A stretch of 64,000 bases of DNA from Sisyra terminalis (lineage: Eukaryota > Arthropoda > Insecta > Neuroptera > Sisyridae). The notes below the pieces were generated by a model. The model had not been told where the DNA came from. It was given only the letters and a program-made list of their open reading frames with translations, and made no database searches. Both the position numbers and the translations under genes were made by a program. Where the stretch lies: positions 40,377,701 to 40,441,700 of the forward strand of contig OY292275.1 of assembly GCA_958496175.1 (NCBI GenBank), given 5' to 3'. Below, piece by piece: positions 1 through 11,066 of this stretch (position 1 is its first letter; each line of letters starts with the position of its first letter).

Positions 1-263
1 ATTTGTCATGTATTGTTTTAATGAGTAGATTACTACTGCTCTTCTTCAATCAACTTTTCAATTGTGGGTTCTAAATTAGTCAAGCTAAGTCGAAGCGGTG
101 AAATAATCGAAAATCGATTTCTAAATTTATTTTTTATTACCATCATAGATGAAAATTAAAATTAGTTTAAGATATTTGTACTTCGTAATTTTATAAATTA
201 ACATCTTTTTATTACTATTTTTTAGTAATTAATTTTTTTCACGGATAGGGAAAAATTGTCCAT

Positions 264-326
264 GGACCAGTAAAATTTTTCCGCGGACCACTGGTGGTCC
301 GCCGGACCAACGATTGAGAACAGCTG
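264..326. mobile_element. hAT-like transposon end
   Basis: The block is rich in GGACCA/TGGTCC and ends in TTGAGAACAGCTG, which read on the other strand begins CAGCTGTTCTCAA. This resembles the usual hAT terminus (CAGNGGTTCTCAA) followed by GGWCC-rich subterminal DNA. It stops exactly where SINE sequence begins, so the element appears to have landed inside a SINE. The other end is not in the window. No transposase is visible. Confidence 0.45.
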
Positions 327-355
327 ACCTAGAGCACTCGGCTACCAGTAGGCTT
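327..355 (-). mobile_element. 5' fragment of tRNA-derived SINE
   Basis: The last 29 bases match the head of the SINE family found intact at 54.06 kb: on the minus strand they read GCCTACTGGTAGCCGAG and continue through the A box. The fragment is cut by the adjacent hAT-like end. ACCTAGAG at the junction would be the 8-bp target duplication, but its partner lies left of the window. Confidence 0.55.
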
Positions 356-3300
356 GGTATTAATTTTATTAAACATGAAATTCTGTTTTGTGATAACAAT
401 TAAAATTAAGTAACGCAATAGGCATGATGGTAGTAACTAGGAACTGTGACGTCACAAACGACGCCATTACACCTCTAAACATATTGGCTTTGATTTTATA
501 CTTGAAAACTATAATGTCTATTCTTCCTCTTTAGCCTATAATTTTTACCGAAAAAAAGATTTTCGCAATTTGTTATCTTGCCTATTATAAGTTTTAGACT
601 TAGTGCTACGACAATGCTTTCATTCTTTTGTTTTGGAAATATCTATTTATTTGTGTTTTTTTTCAGCGATCAAATGAATTGTCTTTGGAGTGGACTTATT
701 TCATTTTAACTGATAACGATTTATTTTAATAAAAATGTACATAAATTATTTAAGCACACAAAATAATTGCTAAAAGAAAAAATCGGTTTCGATTTAAAAA
801 ATAAGTTTCTATCGACCACTAGTATCTGAAGACACGATAAAGCTTCTCCTCCCAAGACAAGCCAAAACTAGCACTAAATGTCATTTCTGAAAGTGTTTCG
901 TCGTATTTTCTGGCCTTCATGACACTAGAGAGCTCAAACTGTTAGCAAAAAATAAAGTTTGAGCTTATACTATATTGGTTCTAGAATCAGAGCTTTTTTT
1001 ATTAGTAAGTGACTTCTTAATGACTTCTGGGCTACTACTTTGAGAGCACTTTACGTTTACAATCCTTCCATGATAAAAAACAATTATGGAGTCTTAGAAA
1101 CATACATTGATAACTAAAATGCATAGCGATATTTCCTTCCGCTTAACCAGATAAAAATTAGCCGGAACTCCAAAATTTCACATTTACGTATCCTACTTAT
1201 ATGACATCAGGACGAATCATTATAATACTTGAGGCAAATGTATATTATGACATTATTCTTTCTTCTAGCTTCATTAAAAGTCATCCACTCACCCCAAATG
1301 CCTAAAGCACTACCTTCGATTAGATCCTTTCTAGTTCAATAGGATAGTCTAGCATTTTACCAGTGAAAATTCAACACTGATATGTTGATGCGAAAGTGGA
1401 AGAAGATTTAAAACAATTTTGTTTTTAGGTAAAAGCTAACAACTATGCCCTTGTCACCAGACGAAACCTTTTAAAAAGAACACTTTGAACATCGCCACTT
1501 CACAATTTTACCTGGTGGGTAATTATATTTGCTTCAAAGGATTGCAACAACGTCAAGGAAAATGTTAAAAGTATTGTCAATATTCAGAATCCAAGACTGT
1601 ATTTAGACATAGCACAATATTAGATATCTGTTTATCTAATAAATATAGGTTCCTAAATATAGGTTCCCGGGGCTTGACACAATACATAATTAAACAGTTC
1701 CTTTTGACAATGCGATGCTGTGGAGCCGTTCTAGAAAGGAAAGTAATTACAAGGTAATTTAAAATATTAACCAACAAAGCTAGGGAAAAACTAGTCAATT
1801 ACTTTTGGATGTTTTAGGAACGTCAACCAATATGGCCAGTAAAGATTAGTTTAAATTTATTCGATTAACATCGACCTTATCACCACCATTACTAATTACA
1901 AACTACTGAAAGGTAGTAAAATCTGTATTGCTACATTTTTATATTTTTTTTCTTTATTACTTCGATTTTCTATATTCCTTCTAGTATTTATTCCTTTAAT
2001 ACTCCTTTTTATTATTCTAAATTTTTTAATTCGTTCTTTATTGTGAAACAATAACTTTTTTATTATTCAATTTTATCGATTTGTGTTTAATTTATTAGTC
2101 TCCCAGCTAATCGTGAGCTTTACTTATTTTGCTACAACCATCTATGGCGATATTTTAATAGTCCAATGAAAAAAACACTTTATATTAGGTTCATATACAA
2201 AGTCAAAGGACATACTTTTAAAATGCATCAGTTTATAAAATTATAGAAAACTAGATAAACATTATGAATTTTTCCCATTGAGAAAAAATAATTGAAAGTG
2301 AGATTTTCACGGAGCATATTAACCTCAAAGTATAGAATAAAATGTTCTCATTTCCTGCAAAAGCATCATTGCGTTCGTCTGCTTTTTACGTTAATGCGAA
2401 AAAGTCATTAGGAAGGCATTTTTTTAGTGTTTGTTTTACATTGGAATATACTCGTACGAGATTTACTAACAGCCATTAAAGCATTTTCTTTAAGAGATGA
2501 GAAAAGCAAAACATTTCAATATTATAAAATGTTATTTTAAAGGCACCCTAATTTATTTTTGTTTACTTTCCAACATCTTTTCCCAATAATTTATAAGAAA
2601 TATCTTTAAGAGATACTTTTAAATTCATCGAACTCAATGTTTTAATTTTAATTAAATTAGTTGAATTCTTTATTTGAAACAATAATTAGTAACTTTTTAC
2701 AATAAAAATGTTGTTGAAAATTTGTCCAGTGGTATGTAGGTATTACATAGTATGTAGTAAGAAAATATTTTTCTTATATAAGATAAAATTTGTAGATGAT
2801 ATTTTTTTTAATTCAACAAAGTTTCATCTTTCAACTACGAATTTATAGTTTGAATTCTGTTGAAATTGAGTGCTTACATATTACTTATGCGAGCTTTCCA
2901 AAAGTAAACGAAAACTATAAGAACTTGCTTAAAAGACAAACTAAATTGAATGAAGGATGGTTTTCAGGAAATGCAAATACTGCGCTTCAATTCCACCTAC
3001 GGTTGTTATTAAATGTCAGAGGTCATGAGTTGTGCTAATACACAACGTATATTTTCCATATGGATTTATTTACCTTTCGTATTATTTACTTGTTTAATTA
3101 AACAGTAGATCTATTGAAGATTTAGGAATTTAAAACACACTCGTATTTGTTTAGTAATTTCTAATTAAAAATAATCATACTCGTAAATACGTATGTAAAG
3201 AATATGTCATATCACGTTTTAAAAACATTTATATATCAACAATCACCGATTGGAACACAAATTCAAAAGCACTTCATTTATAATGTTTAGTAATAGAAAA

Positions 3301-5051
3301 GCTCTACGCTCTTAAAAATTAAAACTTATTTAATGCGTTTTATGAGCATTATCGATAATATTTTTGTATTTAATATGAATAACGATTTATTAACATTAAT
3401 ATACATAATATTAAAATTAGAACTCATCGATCGTCTCAAATGCCAGGAATAAGCAAGAAAACAGTTTCGGTTAAAATTTCGGTAAATTTTCTGTGGAAGT
3501 TAAAAATAAGTAGAGAGCTCAATATAGTGCTGATAGTATTGAAACTAAAATTTCGGATAACGAAGTATAAATGACCAGAAAACGATCGCTGTACTGCAAA
3601 TTTGTTCACGAAATTAGGGCACAGTGCAGAGGGCTTTAGTGTCATTAGTATACAAGTTTAAATAAACACTCAAATTATTTTCATATATTTTACCAGGGAT
3701 TAATAGTTTCAAGGGAAAATTGTTTTCCCTTAAATGGAATTAAAAATAATGAAGGTAATGTTTTGGTAACTTTGGCTTCAGTTTAAATAACAATAGCAAA
3801 AAAGCAAACGACCAATAACTTCTTAGTACGTCGAGTTGGTCAAGTTTCTTTGCGACGATGCGCTGTTAGTGATCAAAAAAATAATTCAGCCATGTTCAAT
3901 TGCGATTTAAGAAGACGAGAATTAACAAATTGAATATTTCGTTCATTCTTCTGCTATGATTCCTCGTGGTTCAGGTGAACACTAAGTTATACTATTGGAT
4001 AGTACGACCACTTTAGTATACCTATATTTTTTGTGGGTATAAAAAATTTAAGCTTATAGAGAAAAAATCACACAATTTTATTAAAGATAATGTAAAGATA
4101 CCGTTTTTATCATAGCACGGATAAGTAAGGAGTTTTCTTTAATGAAGGTTTAAAAAAGTACCGAACTTTTGTTTGGTTCCTAATAAACATTCTTGAATAA
4201 TTAGATTCGGTCTAACAAAAATTGATGGTTCCAAAATCTTAAAATTTAACGATGATTATTTTTCTTTCGTCGGCTTTCTTTATTGTTTACTCCCATAACA
4301 ATGGCGAAAGCATAAAATTCAAATGTTTCATGGATTGCAGAGTATCTACCAAATCTAAAGTTTTTATAAATAGTTCTTTTTTAATATAGTTTTTCTAATT
4401 GGTTTCGGGTTTTAGCAATGATAAAAATTGATGATTTTTCCAAATTCAAAGAAACTAATCAACATGCTACAAAATATCTTTTCATCTGCTTTTGACGAGT
4501 TTAAAAAACAAAAATCATTGTAACATACATATTTATATCCAAACTTTACTTTTATAGTCGCAAACTTGAGAAAGTATCTCCAAACTAAATGGATACATAC
4601 TGAGCCAAGTGCATGCAGAAAATGCGGCGAAGGAAAAAAAACTACCCCCCTAAGTGCTATTTGACTGACCAAACGTGACTCAAAGTTGTCTCAGTTCTCT
4701 AGGGGTACTTGGACATGAACGGGGAAACATACTTTAAGAACCATAGCTGAGATTTATCTCATAATAGAAACTAGAAATAAAGCTGAGGTGCGATAGTTCT
4801 TTTAGAACGCAGCGCAGAGGAACTCTTTGGAGACACCCTCAGTAAAATGAAGAAGAAGAAGATTAAGAAGGACGTTTGTATTAAGTGTCTGTAATTGTAC
4901 TGCACAGGAGATTCGAAATCATAAAAAAGCCAAAAGAATCAATCGTCTCAACATTCAGCAACTCGCCGGATCCACAATTTTAGTCTTTGTACCGAACTTT
5001 ACACAACCCTGTCTCTCCTCGTACCACTGAAGGAATAAAACAACCGAAAAC
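356..5051. other. AT-rich intergenic DNA, no gene recognised
   Basis: No convincing coding exon was found. Short open frames, such as an 80-codon one at 2796-3038, lack recognisable domains or splice context. A TGACGTCA-bearing stretch near 430-560 resembles one near 58.8 kb and may be an old repeat. The last 450 bases (about 4,590-5,040) are less AT-rich, with a GAAGAAGAAGAAG run near 4,849. They may be the eroded 3' end of a retroelement, but I cannot name it. Confidence 0.5.
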
Positions 5052-5064
5052 ATAATTTTCATGT
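5052..5064. repeat. Left target-site duplication of the Penelope insertion
   Basis: ATAATTTTCATGT occurs here and again at 13836-13848, exactly outside or overlapping the two ends of the compound element. Between 8 bp (strictly outside) and 13 bp (counting bases that overlap the element ends) are duplicated. The next base on each side differs. This shows that the whole 8.8-kb inverted array sits in one target site. Confidence 0.85.
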
Positions 5065-5243
5065 GTATACAATATATAAAATATATTGCAGTTCAATTTA
5101 TGTAGTATAATTTAACACAATAATATACAAAATCAATACAATAATATACAAATTTAATATAATAATATATAAACTCAATATAATAATATTTAAAAAATCA
5201 TACCTCCAACATAAATTTGAACAGAAGTTCAAACAAAAATATT

Positions 5244-5303
5244 CGTGACGTATTACCCAGATACGTATTTCGATTGCCAAGCAATCTTCATCAGTGGTCA
5301 TCG
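5244..5303 (-). ncRNA. Hammerhead ribozyme motif, Penelope minus copy 1
   Basis: Reading the minus strand, the conserved CTGATGA lies at 5294-5288. It is followed by one unpaired A, stem II GATTGC/GCAATC with loop TTG, then GAAA, a tiny stem III and ATC. Predicted cleavage is between 5260 and 5259. Stem I is formed by ACCA before the core and TGGGT after the site. Hammerheads of this kind are established in the terminal regions of Penelope-like elements. It lies just after the stop codon of the adjacent ORF. Confidence 0.75.
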
Positions 5304-5314
5304 AGTAGCTTGGA

Positions 5315-7792
5315 TCACTCCGTAACTTCTATGTGATGATTCACAAAATAATCACGGATTGACCTCAATTTATATGTCGTGCCTTTCTCTTTTTGCGATG
5401 TGGTTATGGAGGGGGGTGTGTTCCCAAATTTCTTTACTTTCACCAAATCCTTCGTAAGCAACCCGAAAAGTGCCGAATTTTGAATTGGACCATTCTCCCA
5501 ATTTAGTACCTTTCCCTTTCTCTTAACAATTTCTATGCTTTCGAGTGCATCCAATCTGTTTGTGCGGTGAACATTTTTTAGAAGTCTAACTTCTGCAAAT
5601 GTATGCCCTGTTTCCAGTGCATGTTCTGCCACACATGATTTTTCCACTCTTGCATATTTTATGTTTGCCAGATGTTCCTTATACCTAACCCCTATTTGTC
5701 TTCTAGTCTGACCGACGTAGCTTTTATCACAGCCCGTGCAAGGGATTTCATAAATTCCTGATTTTTGTATGTCCGGAATTTTATCTTTGGAACCATTGAA
5801 AAATCCACCCAACTTTTTGGTTGTATATCCCGCCTTTATTCCAAACTGTTTCCATATCCTTTCGATTTTTTGGGAAATCCCTGGATAATAAGTTAACACA
5901 GACCAACGGTCTTCTGGTCCTTCCATCGTTCGTAAAGTGGTTGCTGATAATTTTTTCCTCCAAAGAGCCCTTTTGAGAATTCTGTCTACAATTTTGGTAG
6001 AGTATCCATTAAAGGTCGCCACACCTTTAATGTATTCTAATTCTTTTGTGAACAGATTCTTTGCCAGAGGTACATTTACGAGTCGGTTTATCAAGGAATG
6101 GAAAACAGCCAGTTTATGGCTATTATGACATACGGATTCAGCCATAACATATCTATCTACATGTGTTGGTTTTCTATAGATGTCAAAAACCAGGTTGCCC
6201 TGGTTTCTGGTTATTTTCAAGTCTAAGAATGGTAAACTACCATCTTTTTCTCTTTCTACCGTAAATGTTATGCCAGGCTGTATTGCGTTAAGATAATCCA
6301 AGAACTTGTCCGGATCTATTGTCCCTTCATTATAAATAGCAAAAACGTCGTCAACATATCTGTACCAAACCCTAGGAAAATTATCACAATTTCGTTTCGC
6401 CTGCAGTTCGAAGTTGCTCATAAACAAATTTGCCAAGAACGGTGACAAAGGATTGCCCATGGCCGTGCCTTGTGTTTGTCGGTAATATGAACCTCTGAAT
6501 TGAAAAATAGTTTGGTTCATGCAATGTTTTGTTAATCTAACATATTCATCTAACTCTGGTTGTGGGATATTGTTCTTTTTTAACCAAATTTCTAACAAAA
6601 CCATTGTTAAACTGATAGGAACACTAGGGAACAGAGCACTAACATCAAAAGATATCAAACGTTCCGTGTCTTTTAGTTTAACGTCTTTGATTCTTTCTAC
6701 CAAATCCAAATTATTTTTTATTGAAAAACCTTCAGGTGCCCTTAAGTTGTTGAAACGTTTACATAACCATTTGGCCAATAAGTACGTCGGAGCGTTCATA
6801 CCCGCAACAATAGGACGCATTTGATTGCCTGGTTTGTGTATTTTCGGTAAGCAATACAATCTGGGTACTGATGGATTTGAGAGTTGTAGGTTTAAACGGT
6901 CACTTTTCTCTACTAGATTTTTACAACTAGCGAGAGCCTCCTTGACATCACGAATCATCCCCGGTAGAGGATCTTTTGTGATTCTGATGTAAGGACCTTC
7001 CTCCAGCAGTTTCCCAACTCTACCATCATAGTCATCTTTATCCATTATGACTATGCAATTTCCCTTGTCTGCTTTTGTATAAAACACATTTTTTGATTTT
7101 AAATTTTTAACCATTTTATTATCGTTGTCTTTATGTTTTACACCAGTAAATTTCTGCACTACATTTAAACAACTGCGCCTAATGTACTGTTTTTCCTCAT
7201 CTGGCAAACTCTTGATTGCAGATTCAACATCTACAATCAATTGTTCAGTTGGGATAGTACATGGAGCCGGAGAGAATTTCAATCCTCTTTCGAGGTATTT
7301 CAATTCTTGGTCCGAAAATTTGGTTTTAGATAGGTTAGTTACGAGGTTTTGCGTATGGAATTCTGTATCAGCTTTCCTTTGTGTCCCTTTATTTGTTTTC
7401 AAAGTTTTGAATTTCCTTTTCAGTTTTATATGCTTGAGCTGCAATTTATGCTCAATCACCCTGTACATATGACGGGTTTTTTCAAGCATAAGTTCAAAAT
7501 CCAGATTATTAAGTTTGGCGGTCAACTCCAAACTTAATCTGTATGCCTGTAGTTCTAATTCACTGCGTTTGCTGAACAGAGCCCTTATCTCCCACTTCAA
7601 CCATTTAAGTTTAGCTGCTTCGACAGCCTTGTTTGCCCTTTCATTGTTTTTTGGTCCCTTTAACGAAATGAATTTCGGAAACACCCCTTCTCCTTTACAT
7701 CTTTGCAAGAAAGATATATCGGCTGACAATGACTTGATTGCCATAGTAGTTTTGTGAAATTTATTGAACAGCGTTTGTGGCCCTGCTGCCAT
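5315..7792 (-). CDS. Penelope-like reverse transcriptase with GIY-YIG endonuclease (full copy 1)
   Basis: Intact 825-codon frame for the single polyprotein of an EN+ Penelope-like retroelement, which copies its RNA by target-primed reverse transcription. The N-terminal third (about 50-150) is basic and probably helical. LPKIHKPG (315-322) marks the start of the RT core. Residues 382-392 (FDVSALFPSVP), 441-462 (with GTAMGNPLSPF) and the catalytic YVDD at 479-482 are canonical RT motifs. The C-terminal endonuclease has GIY at 679-681 and YVG at 692-694, with Arg703 and His706 beyond. The Cys pair 685/688 and His724/His730 resemble the zinc-binding CCHH set of these proteins. The chosen ATG (MAAGPQTL) is the first in frame after the terminal repeat. 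No stop or frameshift is present, so it may be functional. Penelope, rather than LINE or LTR class, is certain from the RT plus GIY-YIG pairing. Confidence 0.95.
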   Translation of the reverse strand: MAAGPQTLFNKFHKTTMAIKSLSADISFLQRCKGEGVFPKFISLKGPKNNERANKAVEAAKLKWLKWEIRALFSKRSELELQAYRLSLELTAKLNNLDFELMLEKTRHMYRVIEHKLQLKHIKLKRKFKTLKTNKGTQRKADTEFHTQNLVTNLSKTKFSDQELKYLERGLKFSPAPCTIPTEQLIVDVESAIKSLPDEEKQYIRRSCLNVVQKFTGVKHKDNDNKMVKNLKSKNVFYTKADKGNCIVIMDKDDYDGRVGKLLEEGPYIRITKDPLPGMIRDVKEALASCKNLVEKSDRLNLQLSNPSVPRLYCLPKIHKPGNQMRPIVAGMNAPTYLLAKWLCKRFNNLRAPEGFSIKNNLDLVERIKDVKLKDTERLISFDVSALFPSVPISLTMVLLEIWLKKNNIPQPELDEYVRLTKHCMNQTIFQFRGSYYRQTQGTAMGNPLSPFLANLFMSNFELQAKRNCDNFPRVWYRYVDDVFAIYNEGTIDPDKFLDYLNAIQPGITFTVEREKDGSLPFLDLKITRNQGNLVFDIYRKPTHVDRYVMAESVCHNSHKLAVFHSLINRLVNVPLAKNLFTKELEYIKGVATFNGYSTKIVDRILKRALWRKKLSATTLRTMEGPEDRWSVLTYYPGISQKIERIWKQFGIKAGYTTKKLGGFFNGSKDKIPDIQKSGIYEIPCTGCDKSYVGQTRRQIGVRYKEHLANIKYARVEKSCVAEHALETGHTFAEVRLLKNVHRTNRLDALESIEIVKRKGKVLNWENGPIQNSALFGLLTKDLVKVKKFGNTPPSITTSQKEKGTTYKLRSIRDYFVNHHIEVTE

Positions 7793-8093
7793 TGTGTATA
7801 ATCCAAATAAGATTTTTTCGCTGACTTTGAACAGTTATACTGTGTATACAATATATAAAATATATTGCAGTTCAATTTATGTAGTATAATTTAACACAAT
7901 AATATACAAAATCAATACAATAATATACAAATTTAATATAATAATATATAAACTCAATATAATAATATTTAAAAAATCATACCTCCAACATAAATTTGAA
8001 CAGAAGTTCAAACAAAAATATTCGTGACGTATTACCCAGATACGTATTTCGATTGCCAAGCAATCTTCATCAGTGGTCATCGAGTAGCTTGGA
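7793..8093 (-). repeat. Penelope 3' UTR / 5' leader joining two tandem minus-strand copies
   Basis: This segment is at once the 3' UTR of the upstream (right-hand) copy and the leader of copy 1. It contains a hammerhead motif, a very AT-rich tract of TATTATT-type repeats, and the end sequence CAAAGTCAGCG...ATTTGGAT just before the ATG of copy 1. A GT...AG pair (minus-strand donor at 7982, acceptor at 7840) could excise a 143-nt leader intron, as known for Penelope itself in flies. Confidence 0.7.
8023..8082 (-). ncRNA. Hammerhead ribozyme motif between tandem Penelope copies
   Basis: The sequence is identical to the motif at 5244-5303, shifted by 2,779 bp. CTGATGA is at 8073-8067 on the minus strand and predicted cleavage is between 8039 and 8038. 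Because it lies between two head-to-tail copies, cleavage of a read-through transcript here and at the next motif would release a unit-length element RNA of 2,779 nt. Confidence 0.75.
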
Positions 8094-10498
8094 TCACTCC
8101 GTAACTTCTATGTGATGATTCACAAAATAATCACGGATTGACCTCAATTTATATGTCGTGCCTTTCTCTTTTTGCGATGTGGTTATGGAGGGGGGTGTGT
8201 TCCCAAATTTCTTTACTTTCACCAAATCCTTCGTAAGCAACCCGAAAAGTGCCGAATTTTGAATTGGACCATTCTCCCAATTTAGTACCTTTCCCTTTCT
8301 CTTAACAATTTCTATGCTTTCGAGTGCATCCAATCTGTTTGTGCGGTGAACATTTTTTAGAAGTCTAACTTCTGCAAATGTATGCCCTGTTTCCAGTGCA
8401 TGTTCTGCCACACATGATTTTTCCACTCTTGCATATTTTATGTTTGCCAGATGTTCCTTATACCTAACCCCTATTTGTCTTCTAGTCTGACCGACGTAGC
8501 TTTTATCACAGCCCGTGCAAGGGATTTCATAAATTCCTGATTTTTGTATGTCCGGAATTTTATCTTTGGAACCATTGAAAAATCCACCCAACTTTTTGGT
8601 TGTATATCCCGCCTTTATTCCAAACTGTTTCCATATCCTTTCGATTTTTTGGGAAATCCCTGGATAATAAGTTAACACAGACCAACGGTCTTCTGGTCCT
8701 TCCATCGTTCGTAAAGTGGTTGCTGATAATTTTTTCCTCCAAAGAGCCCTTTTGAGAATTCTGTCTACAATTTTGGTAGAGTATCCATTAAAGGTCGCCA
8801 CACCTTTAATGTATTCTAATTCTTTTGTGAACAGATTCTTTGCCAGAGGTACATTTACGAGTCGGTTTATCAAGGAATGGAAAACAGCCAGTTTATGGCT
8901 ATTATGACATACGGATTCAGCCATAACATATCTATCTACATGTGTTGGTTTTCTATAGATGTCAAAAACCAGGTTGCCCTGGTTTCTGGTTATTTTCAAG
9001 TCTAAGAATGGTAAACTACCATCTTTTTCTCTTTCTACCGTAAATGTTATGCCAGGCTGTATTGCGTTAAGATAATCCAAGAACTTGTCCGGATCTATTG
9101 TCCCTTCATTATAAATAGCAAAAACGTCGTCAACATATCTGTACCAAACCCTAGGAAAATTATCACAATTTCGTTTCGCCTGCAGTTCGAAGTTGCTCAT
9201 AAACAAATTTGCCAAGAACGGTGACAAAGGATTGCCCATGGCCGTGCCTTGTGTTTGTCGGTAATATGAACCTCTGAATTGAAAAATAGTTTGGTTCATG
9301 CAATGTTTTGTTAATCTAACATATTCATCTAACTCTGGTTGTGGGATATTGTTCTTTTTTAACCAAATTTCTAACAAAACCATTGTTAAACTGATAGGAA
9401 CACTAGGGAACAGAGCACTAACATCAAAAGATATCAAACGTTCCGTGTCTTTTAGTTTAACGTCTTTGATTCTTTCTACCAAATCCAAATTATTTTTTAT
9501 TGAAAAACCTTCAGGTGCCCTTAAGTTGTTGAAACGTTTACATAACCATTTGGCCAATAAGTACGTCGGAGCGTTCATACCCGCAACAATAGGACGCATT
9601 TGATTGCCTGGTTTGTGTATTTTCGGTAAGCAATACAATCTGGGTACTGATGGATTTGAGAGTTGTAGGTTTAAACGGTCACTTTTCTCTACTAGATTTT
9701 TACAACTAGCGAGAGCCTCCTTGACATCACGAATCATCCCCGGTAGAGGATCTTTTGTGATTCTGATGTAAGGACCTTCCTCCAGCAGTTTCCCAACTCT
9801 ACCATCATAGTCATCTTTATCCATTATGACTATGCAATTTCCCTTGTCTGCTTTTGTATAAAACACATTTTTTGATTTTAAATTTTTAACCATTTTATTA
9901 TCGTTGTCTTTATGTTTTACACCAGTAAATTTCTGCACTACATTTAAACAACTGCGCCTAATGTACTGTTTTTCCTCATCTGGCAAACTCTTGATTGCAG
10001 ATTCAACATCTACAATCAATTGTTCAGTTGGGATAGTACATGGAGCCGGAGAGAATTTCAATCCTCTTTCGAGGTATTTCAATTCTTGGTCCGAAAATTT
10101 GGTTTTAGATAGGTTAGTTACGAGGTTTTGCGTATGGAATTCTGTATCAGCTTTCCTTTGTGTCCCTTTATTTGTTTTCAAAGTTTTGAATTTCCTTTTC
10201 AGTTTTATATGCTTGAGCTGCAATTTATGCTCAATCACCCTGTACATATGACGGGTTTTTTCAAGCATAAGTTCAAAATCCAGATTATTAAGTTTGGCGG
10301 TCAACTCCAAACTTAATCTGTATGCCTGTAGTTCTAATTCACTGCGTTTGCTGAACAGAGCCCTTATCTCCCACTTCAACCATTTAAGTTTAGCTGCTTC
10401 GACAGCCTTGTTTGCCCTTTCATTGTTTTTTGGTCCCTTTAACGAAATGAATTTCGGAAACACCCCTTCTCCTTTACATCTTTGCAAGAAAGATATAT
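8094..10498 (-). pseudogene. 5'-truncated Penelope-like RT/GIY-YIG ORF
   Basis: The frame is the same as in the full copies from Ile26 (ISFLQRCKGEG) to the stop. The first 25 codons are missing because the copy breaks at 10498. The open frame runs on past the break to an ATG at 10535, but those residues come from antisense reading of the adjoining plus-strand fragment and are not part of the protein. RT motifs, YVDD and the GIY-YIG domain are all retained. The loss of the native start and promoter makes this a dead copy unless it is driven from outside. 5' truncation is the usual result of incomplete target-primed reverse transcription. Confidence 0.88.
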
Positions 10499-10499
10499 A

Positions 10500-10765
10500 T
10501 AAAAAATGTTCACCGCACAAACAGATTGGATGCACTCGAAAGCATAGAAATTGTTAAGAGAAAGGGAAAGGTACTAAATTGGGAGAATGGTCCAATTCAA
10601 AATTCGGCACTTTTCGGGTTGCTTACGAAGGATTTGGTGAAAGTAAAGAAATTTGGGAACACACCCCCCTCCATAACCACATCGCAAAAAGAGAAAGGCA
10701 CGACATATAAATTGAGGTCAATCCGTGATTATTTTGTGAATCATCACATAGAAGTTACGGAGTGA
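10500..10765 (+). pseudogene. C-terminal fragment of Penelope ORF
   Basis: Encodes only the last 88 residues (from KNVHRTNRLDALE to the stop), with no RT and without the GIY and YIG motifs. An in-frame ATG at 10526 is created by the junction with the truncated minus copy (ATGCACTCG is GAT-GCA-CTC in the native frame), so a 79-residue product would be an accident. It is part of the pseudo-LTR and not an independent gene. Confidence 0.85.
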
Positions 10766-10776
10766 TCCAAGCTACT

Positions 10777-10836
10777 CGATGACCACTGATGAAGATTGCT
10801 TGGCAATCGAAATACGTATCTGGGTAATACGTCACG
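10777..10836 (+). ncRNA. Hammerhead ribozyme motif in left pseudo-LTR
   Basis: CTGATGA at 10786-10792, stem II 10794-10799 paired with 10803-10808 (GATTGC/GCAATC), GAAA at 10809-10812, a short stem III (AT paired with AT round ACGT), and the cleavage triplet ATC ending at 10820. TGG at 10821-10823 pairs with CCA at 10783-10785 as the base of stem I. GTC at 10831 and GAC at 10781 can extend it across an internal loop. One extra A follows the CTGATGA box. Confidence 0.78.
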
Positions 10837-10876
10837 AATATTTTTGTTTGAACTTCTGTTCAAATTTATGTTGGAG

Positions 10877-11019
10877 GTATGATTTTTTAAATATTATTAT
10901 ATTGAGTTTATATATTATTATATTAAATTTGTATATTATTGTATTGATTTTGTATATTATTGTGTTAAATTATACTACATAAATTGAACTGCAATATATT
11001 TTATATATTGTATACACAG
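10877..11019 (+). other. Possible leader intron of the Penelope element
   Basis: GGAG|GTATGA at the 5' side and TATACACAG| at the 3' side bracket 143 nt of extremely AT-rich sequence lying between the hammerhead and the ORF start. Penelope of Drosophila virilis is known to carry a short intron in its terminal repeat. The equivalent segment recurs in every copy (minus: 7840-7982; plus right: 13656-13798). Splicing is inferred only from the borders. Confidence 0.4.
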
Positions 11020-11066
11020 TATAACTGTTCAAAGTCAGCGAAAAAATCTTATTTGGATTATACACA

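Larger units (their letters stand above)
10500..11058 (+). repeat. Left pseudo-LTR of plus-strand Penelope copy
   Basis: 559 bp repeated without visible change at 13279-13837. It comprises the last 88 codons of the ORF, the stop, the 3' UTR with hammerhead, and the terminal sequence up to ATTTGGAT. The repeat ends one base before sequence unique to the leader (TATACACAATG). This is the pseudo-LTR arrangement of Penelope elements: a partial tandem copy placed upstream, which supplies leader and promoter to the full copy. Confidence 0.88.

Noticed and set aside
2796..3038. 80-codon plus-strand frame
   Set aside because: The second half (WFSGNANTALQFHLRLLL) looks somewhat protein-like, but there is no promoter, splice site or family match to support it.
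7125..7472. 115-codon and other frames opposite the Penelope ORFs (also at 6519, 9904, 11387, 12035)
   Set aside because: They are antisense shadows of the RT frame, repeated only because the element is repeated. No domain of their own.
8094..10535. 813-codon ORF with a novel N-terminus (MHPICLCGEHFLY)
   Set aside because: The first 12 residues are antisense reading of the adjoining plus-strand fragment; the true sequence starts at the breakpoint near 10498.
10779..10982. 67-codon frame in each Penelope 3' UTR (also 5098, 7877, 13558)
   Set aside because: It covers the hammerhead and an AT tract coding Leu/Ile/Tyr runs. It is UTR and not a gene.
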